Source of the DNA: Reticulascus tulasneorum
Lineage: Eukaryota; Ascomycota; Sordariomycetes; Glomerellales; Reticulascaceae
Assembly (NCBI GenBank): GCA_001557505.1
Contig: LSAX01000003.1
Span: 2,356,001-2,420,000 of the forward strand
Length of the DNA: 64,000 nucleotides
Direction: 5' to 3'
Shown here: positions 57,647-64,000 of the stretch, one piece after another
How positions within the stretch are numbered: position 1 is the stretch's first letter
Layout: every line of letters starts with the position of its first letter
The notes under the pieces: generated by a model
What the model was told of the DNA's origin: nothing
Database searches by the model: none
The model's input: only the letters and a program-made list of their open reading frames with translations
Position numbers and translations under genes: made by a program

Positions 57647-60288
57647 ATGTCTGCACCACCCTCTTCTGGATCTACCCCCAAGAGAGGTGGCTCTGCTTCT
57701 CGTGGATTTGACCACGAGGACAACGCCAAGCAGCCTTCAGAGCTTCTACCTCCTCCTGTATTGGTGAGTCCGATGCAACTGCCCCAACCAGCCCTTTCCC
57801 ATGGTCTGAATATCGTCGTTGTCTCACCAGCATCTTTGCCATCCCTCCTATTTTTTTGTTTGCCTTCCTCACTTGCCATTGTCTTTTTGAGGCAGTGTAT
57901 TAACTCAAGACGATAGGAGTCGAGCATTGCGACTAAGCTGAAGAAGTCCGTCTCCATTTTGGCTTCTTCGAAGCTGGGCAACCAGACTGGACCGAAGGTT
58001 GGTTCCCCCATTGTATGGCCTCCGAGGTACACTTAATTCACTAACAACGGCAGAAGATAAAGCTGAATCACGAAAACTCTCTTGCTTCGGAGACGAATCC
58101 CATGGACAAACTTCTAGCCAAGCTTTCGGAGCAGCAAGCAGAGCTTTGCAAGCAGAATGAGGCGCTGAAGACCAGCGGTGACATGGATATGTATTCGCGT
58201 GTCTTCGGGCACTCTTCCCTGAGCAACTCCTTGCCCATCACTCCAGCTACGGAAACATTTCCTAGCACTGCTCCCACTACTCGACCAGCCAGTGCCACCG
58301 TCATCGAACCCCAGCCACGTACCGGCAATGACGAGGTCCTTCGTCTTAAACTGGAGTTGGCCCGGGCTCAAAATCAGATTTCCCGTCTGGATCAGGAGCT
58401 CGCGCAGACCCAGGGTCGACTAGTCAAGGACGACCCTGAGCCCATGACCTATATGGCTCCTCGCCCCTCGATTCCAATGATTCGTGAAAATACCTGGAGT
58501 CACATTGATGATTCTCGCTCGGACACGAGCGAGGCCTTGTCCGCTAGTGGGTTCAATCGTTCCCGAGGCATTTGGGCCAGCTCCAAGGTGCCCTTTCAAT
58601 CTGCTGGACTCGCCGCGCCTGTCCCTGAGCATCCTTCTGGTCCTTGGTTTGGAAATAACCGCAACTTCAATCAGGGCTACACGGAGCCGACTGGACCTTA
58701 TGGCATGGTGGACGGCAGCCGAAATGATCGGCTCACCCCAGACCCGGATATGCTCATGCGAGGAGTCAGCGGCCGCAGAGGCAGCAGATACGACAATCGC
58801 TATCCTTCACCCCATTCATTTGGCGGAAACAACTATGGCGGGTACACCCCGGCCCCTGGTCAGTATGATTCCATGGCTGGTCCCGTCGGCGGAGGTCCTG
58901 GCAACGTAACTCCAGGACCAATGGGCATGAACATGTACTCTCCGTATCAGCCACAGCCGGTTGGAGCATCTCTTTCTCCGCATGCAACTGAGTTCACCTC
59001 AAATGCTGGTTGGAAGGGCGAGGTACGTCTACCTAAGAGCAAGATGCCTGGGCCTAGAAGACTGACATCTGAATACCCACAGGCTATTGCGGCCGAAGGT
59101 CAGACTTACCTACCAACCACCGAGCCGCTGAACTACCGTCGTCTGTTGGATCGCAACGTCAACTGCAACTGGAAATACATTGTAGACAAGATTGTCTGCA
59201 ACAACGATCAGCAGGCATCGATCTTCCTGCAGCAGAAGCTCAAGGTCGGGACTCCTGAGCAGAAGTACGAGATCGTTGAAGCCATTGTCGCCCAAGCTTA
59301 CCCTCTTATGGTCAACCGTTTCGGAAACTTCCTCGTTCAGCGCTGCTTTGAGCATGGAACTCCAGAGCAAGTCATCAAGATCGCCGAGGCGATTCGTGGC
59401 AACACTCTCAATCTATCCATGGACCCCTTCGGTTGCCATGTAGTACAGAAGGCATTCGACTCTGTCCCCGAAGATTACAAGGCGATCATGGTTCATGAGC
59501 TCCTGAGACGCATCCCTGAAACCGTTATTCATCGCTATGCCTGTCATGTTTGGCAGAAGTTGTTCGAATTGCGATGGACTGAATCTCCTCCGCAAATCAT
59601 GAAGTACGTCAATGAGGCTCTTTGTGGAATGTGGCACGAGGTTGCACTCGGCGAGACTGGAAGCCTTGTTGTACAGAACATCTTCGAAAACTGTCTTGAG
59701 GATGACAAGGTACGTGATAATGTTGAGTCGTCAGAAGTAAACTTACTAACATAATACTTAAAGCGTCTCTGTATTGAAGAAGTCCTGGAAAACATCGACA
59801 TCGTAGCTCATGGACAGTTTGGAAACTGGTGCATTCAGCACATCTGTGAGCATGGGGCTCCAGCTGACCGCAGCCGTGCTATTGATCATGTCATCCGCTA
59901 TGCTGCTGAGTATAGCTCCGATCAATTTGCTTCGAAGGTTGTCGAGAAATGTCTCAAGATTGGTGGTCCCGAGTTTCTGAGTCGCTACCTTGATCGTGTT
60001 TGCGAAGGCCGACCTGACCGACCACGAATTCCACTCATCGACATTGCTAGCGACCAGTATGGCAATTATCTGATCCAGTATATTCTGACGCACGCCACCC
60101 CCCAGCACCGAGAGGTCGTTGCTGCGCACATCCGAAAGCACATGGTTTCTCTCCGCGGCTCCAAGTTCGGTTCCCGCGTCGGTATGCTCTGCACCAACCC
60201 TGCGGTGGCAACTCGGCCAGGACCTGGAGTTGGACCAGGCATGGGCCGCATGGTCACTGGACCGCGATATGGTAGCACTTACCGCTAA
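57647..60288 (+). CDS. PUF (Pumilio) family RNA-binding protein
   Basis: Post-transcriptional regulator that binds UGUR-type elements in 3' UTRs. Exons 57647-57763, 57917-57997 (3' end uncertain), 58054-59022, 59083-59709 and 59764-60288 give about 772 residues. The N-terminal half is disordered with a short coiled coil (DKLLAKLSEQQAEL, then KLELARAQNQISRL). The C-terminal ~360 residues are PUF repeats: VNRFGNFLVQRCFE, MDPFGCHVVQKAF, ETGSLVVQNIFE, HGQFGNWCIQHIC, SDQFASKVVEKCL, SDQYGNYLIQYIL. Exon 2 must end at phase 0; AAG|GTTGGT (56-nt intron) and ATT|GTATGG (41 nt) both fit, while the better-looking GTACAC at 58027 breaks frame. Confidence 0.9.
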
Positions 60289-61166
60289 GGCTTGGGTGAT
60301 TGTTCGCACATCAAAGACTTGCCATGACACGTTTTACGGATGAGTCCCGCGTCGACTTATTTCACCTATTCATTCAAGCTCTCTTCTGTCAGTCGCCCAC
60401 TCACTGCTTTGATTTTTCTCCTGGATTCTCTCACAAAGTCGACAAACAACGCATATGTCCCTTGTTCTTACAAAGCATCTTCCCCTGCAAGTAATTTACA
60501 GATCAGTGGTCATCCTACGCTCATCGGGCTACCGCCTGCCTGAGTGCATTGGACACATCATGGTTATGGATTTTGCAATATGCAGGAGGTGTTATGGTGT
60601 AGCCTTGAGAGCTCCATCTCGTGTGTTGGAGTCTGCATTGCGAACACAGTCAGAAGATGCTAATGGTCGACAACTTGACCTCTTACCCTATTTACCCTTA
60701 CCGGAAACCCATAATATCGCAGTTGTTTGGCCGGCACCTGCTGGCTAGAACTTCGCACCGGGGAGAAGGAAGGGAATATGGAAAAAAATGCTATGGAATG
60801 AATATTGTATCTAGTTTTTGCCGCTGATAACGTTTACTCCTGGCTCTAGGCTGGGCTGAACAGACTCTACGCATGGCACTCAATCACAGTTAAACCAGCA
60901 ATTGCTATGTCCTATGCCCAACATGTGAACTTCATCCTGGAACTTAGGTGTGTCCTCATGTTCCGCTCCACTGAACTTGAGTGCCAAGCCTCCGAAAATA
61001 ATTCTCGTTAATTCAGTCTGTATTAACCGAATGACTTTCATCATAGTCACGGCACCTTTGTCCTGTCTACTTTTGAATCCTCCAGTAACGCCATGTCATG
61101 CAATTTCCAATCCATACGTGGGGGTGGGACGCACCCGACCGCCAACACGTGGGTTCATCGTTACGA
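60289..61166. other. Convergent intergenic region PUF / PEX39-like
   Basis: 878 bp of 3' flanks. Nothing recognised. Confidence 0.4.
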
Positions 61167-62053
61167 TTACGGATCTATGGAATCATCAGCATCCAAAGGG
61201 GGGAAATCGAGATCAACCGCTGAAGGGGCTCCATCGGTGCCAGTGCTGGTTTCTGGTACGGAAGTTTCTTTCTCCCACGGCTTTCTTGGAGCAGTGCGCA
61301 TCCCAAATGGCTTAACAGCCTATGGGGGTGGTTAGACAAGTTCCTGGCCGGAGCGTCCTCAAAATACATACTGGGTCTCTGATAACCGTATCTGGTATCT
61401 GTTTTATTCCCGGGATCGGGATCCCTTTCTGGAGCATCTCTAGCATTTCGGCAAAGGCAATTGGATAAGATGGGTCTTCTCCTTGGCCTGGACCATCATG
61501 CTGAGGGGGTCCCTTCCTCTCCACATAAAGCGGCGCCTTTGGGGCTGCAGCCTGCCATGCCGGAGCTGCTTCGGACGCCGAGGCAGTACGGTATGAATCT
61601 GTTTCTTCTCTCTCGGCCGTCGTGCTTAGGTTCCCCAACTTTGAAGTCACCTCAGCCATTTCGCCTTGTGAAGATCCAATCTTGGCAGCAGAGCTGAATT
61701 CCTCTGGCAGCACATCGGGCATCCGGCGGTTAGGATTTCGCGCGAGCCACTCCTTGTACTTGGTAAAGTCAATAGTCACTCCAATTCGCTGAGCATAGTA
61801 AAACACGCGAGCATGAGTGGCGAGTTCTGCCGGAGTCCCTCTAGGATTTTCCGAGTTTGGGTCTCCTAATATGGCATAGAGACCAGACTGTCACTGTGTT
61901 AATCGGAATCCCTGACTAAGAACTGTAGAGGCTGACCATGAACATTCGATCCTTCTTCCATGGGTAGGAATCAAAGGCCTTGAAGATCTCATCTTCGTCT
62001 GTAAGCAACCGGATGCGCTCCGACCCGGAGAGCGCAGGCACTGCCTTAGCCAT
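61167..62053 (-). CDS. PEX39-like peroxisomal import factor (KPWE motif)
   Basis: Exons 62053-61937, 61887-61372 and 61319-61167 give 261 residues, all phase 0. The N-terminal domain is DEIFKAFDSYPWKKDRMFM, then LYAILGDPNSENPRGTP, then ARVFYYAQRIGVTIDF. A low-complexity linker leads to GIPIPGIKQIPDTVIRDP and, in the last exon, APRKPWEKE. The pairing of an IPGI-type segment with a C-terminal [K/R]PWE motif is the pattern of PEX39 (yeast Yjr012c, human C6orf226), which helps PEX7 import PTS2 proteins. I assign it by this motif arrangement, from memory. The last exon is seen only if the GTATGT intron is removed; otherwise the protein ends early without KPWE. Confidence 0.75.
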
Positions 62054-62573
62054 TGATTGTTTGATTGTTGGAGTTCAAATCTGGAGAGAAAGGGCATGGT
62101 CTGTCTGCCGTCTTGCTGAGAGCTCAGCATGAGATGCCTCGGGACGGAGGGCTACATACTGTGGAGGGGTGCAGTGAGCTCCGATAAGATAAAGGGCATT
62201 ACTTCGGTAGATTTGCAGGGCGGACAGGTACCTCATTTCCAAAACGACGTAAAGGTCACGACCTTCCAGATACCAATGCAGAAACGGCAACAGATAACGC
62301 AACAACAATATATTCATTATTCCTGGGGCAAGAGGAAGGGGTCGATAGCAAGAGCTTTGCAGATAATTTTACTTTTGAACTATTGCCTTGCTCTGGAGCA
62401 TCATCAGCCGTATTGGAGAACCAGCGGTACTTGATCTATCGTTCTGCCTCAGGCAATAAGTTACCTTGGCGCTGAGCACCTCACGATCTCATCCCCAACG
62501 ACTTCAAACCGATCAAGCTCCATAATCATCAGGACTCGGGCCCCTTTCCGAGACTAACCTAGCCACAGTCCAG
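62054..62573. promoter_or_regulatory. Divergent intergenic region PEX39-like / PP2C
   Basis: 520 bp between divergent starts; presumed shared promoter region. Confidence 0.4.
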
Positions 62574-64000
62574 ATGCATCGCGCGGCAGTGCGGGTGTTC
62601 CGAACAACCTACCAATGTACGGTTCGAGGCTTCTCACGCGCTAGTCGACGAGGGTTCTCCGTACAGAACTCGTCCTTCGGTCCCCAAGGCCTGCGATCTC
62701 CCGCCCACGCAGAGCACGCCGTAGAGCCCCTCAAGTCCTCGATGTACTTTCGCCGATTTTCAGTCGCGCTTGTCTCAAGCCTTGTTGGATACGGTGCTTG
62801 GTACACATACAACACGCCTGGCCTGGAGAAGGGCCAAGGTCTTGCTCGGAGCTTCACCACTGGACAGACAGGAGGGGATGCAGTGCCCACGCGGACTGTG
62901 TTGGTTGTTGGAGCAGACGAGCTTCACACGGGCACGTTCGTAGGAGAGGGACCGATATCCAAGACAACAAGCAGCGACGGCAGGAAGGTGCTCGAGATGC
63001 TCACCCCAGATCAGGCTACACAGACGCTGCGGAAGAGTGAGCAGTCTTACTTGGTCAACAGAGGACAGGGTGTCTTAAGATACGATATTGTCCAGCTGCC
63101 CAGCAATGACCCCATAGAAGACGACCATGCCGAGAAAATAGTCGAAGTACCCAGTCGGAAAGACAACCTGGAAGGGAACAACAGCGACTGGATGTTTTGG
63201 GGTGTATTTGATGGCCACGCGTAGGTGCTGTCGACTTCGCAAGAGACCATTCCTACTAACTCATTCCACAGGGGCTGGACTACCTCCGCAAAACTGCGCC
63301 AGACTTTGATTGGCTCTGTAGCCAGAGAGCTTAACAACACTTACAAAGCCGCGGCGGGAAAGTCACCGGCAGCTGAAGCCGTCGAGGCTGCCATCAAGTC
63401 CGGTTTCACACGACTGGATGATGAAATCGTCCACCAAAGTGTCGAAAAGGTGTTGAAGGCAGGCTCCAAAACTATTGCCGCAGAACTCCTGGCTCCAGCT
63501 TTATCCGGTTCTTGTGCTCTACTCTCTTTTTACGATAGCAGGACGAAGCTACTGCGCGTTGCTTGCACAGGTGACTCCCGGGCGGTGCTTGGTCGACGAT
63601 CAGAGTCTGGAAAATGGACAGCGACTCCCCTGTCGGAGGATCAGACCGGCAGCAACCCCAACGAGGCAGCCAGGATGCGTAAAGCTCACCCTGGCGAAGA
63701 GCGAGTAGTACATAATGGCCGAGTTCTAGGTGGTCTAGAGCCTACTCGCGCTTTTGGAGATGCGAGCTATAAGTGGAGCCGAGAGATCACCAACAGACTA
63801 CGAGAGTCGTTCTTCGCAAGAAGCGCATCCCCTCTACTGAAGACTCCTCCGTATGTCACTGCAGAGCCAGTCGTAACCACTACCAAGATCAACCCCGAGA
63901 AAGGAGACTTCCTCGTCATGGCAACCGATGGGCTGTGGGAGATGTTGACCAACGAGGAAGTCGTTGGTCTCGTGGGGAAATGGATCGAGAGTCAAGCTGC
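62574..64000 (+). CDS. Mitochondrial PP2C phosphatase (PDH phosphatase-like), 3' truncated by window
   Basis: Metal-dependent Ser/Thr phosphatase. Exons 62574-63220 and 63272 onward; the frame is open to the window end, so at least 458 residues and the C-terminus is missing. An Arg/Ser-rich presequence (MHRAAVRVFRTTYQ) precedes a hydrophobic segment (FSVALVSSLVGYGAWYTY), suggesting an inner-membrane anchor. PP2C motifs: WGVFDGHAGW across the intron, SGSCALLSF, ACTGDSRAVLG, EPTRAFGD and MATDGLWEML. The layout resembles yeast Ptc5, which acts on pyruvate dehydrogenase; substrate is by homology only. Confidence 0.9.

Overview
This is nuclear chromosomal DNA of a filamentous ascomycete, most likely a Sordariomycete (the order, perhaps Hypocreales, is an inference). 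The support is the many short introns (about 50-60 nt, GTAAGT-like donors, CTAAC/CTGAC branch sites), pyrimidine-rich promoters, and a gene set typical of these fungi: BYR4, UFD1, RVB2, complex I 78 kDa, fungal SelO, ATG37-like. No bacterial, viral, CRISPR or transposon genes were recognised. Exon structures below were built by hand from reading frame, splice signals and protein-family fit.

Left flank, 0.1-8.2 kb: a coiled-coil protein of unknown function, the AAA+ helicase RVB2, a GYF-domain splicing protein (LIN1/CD2BP2) and UFD1. These are ordinary housekeeping genes.

Centre, 8.9-30.2 kb: a local cluster of ten small Myb/SANT-like DNA-binding modules. Five (A-E) lie on the minus strand to the left and five (F-J) on the plus strand to the right of a gene-free core of about 3.7 kb (15.55-19.27 kb). 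The proteins share a three-helix N-terminal module, then a Lys/Pro/Ala-rich or AT-hook linker, and often an acidic tail ending in GEI, YEI or GEA. Modules D, C and B are three consecutive first exons, but only one set of downstream exons follows them. This could be an alternative-first-exon locus in which one DNA-binding tail is shared by three interchangeable heads. It is the most unusual arrangement in the window.

Right flank, 31.3-64 kb: mitochondrial HSP60, cofilin, GET5/MDY2, BYR4, an XRCC4-like end-joining factor with an apparent frameshift, an aldo-keto reductase, mitochondrial SelO, the 78 kDa complex I subunit, a hypothetical protein, an ATG37-like acyl-CoA-binding protein, RNase III (Rnt1/Pac1 type), mitoribosomal mS33, a PUF RNA-binding protein, a PEX39-like peroxisome import factor with a KPWE motif, and the start of a mitochondrial PP2C phosphatase that runs off the end. 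Several are mitochondrial or peroxisomal, but nothing suggests a co-regulated cluster here.
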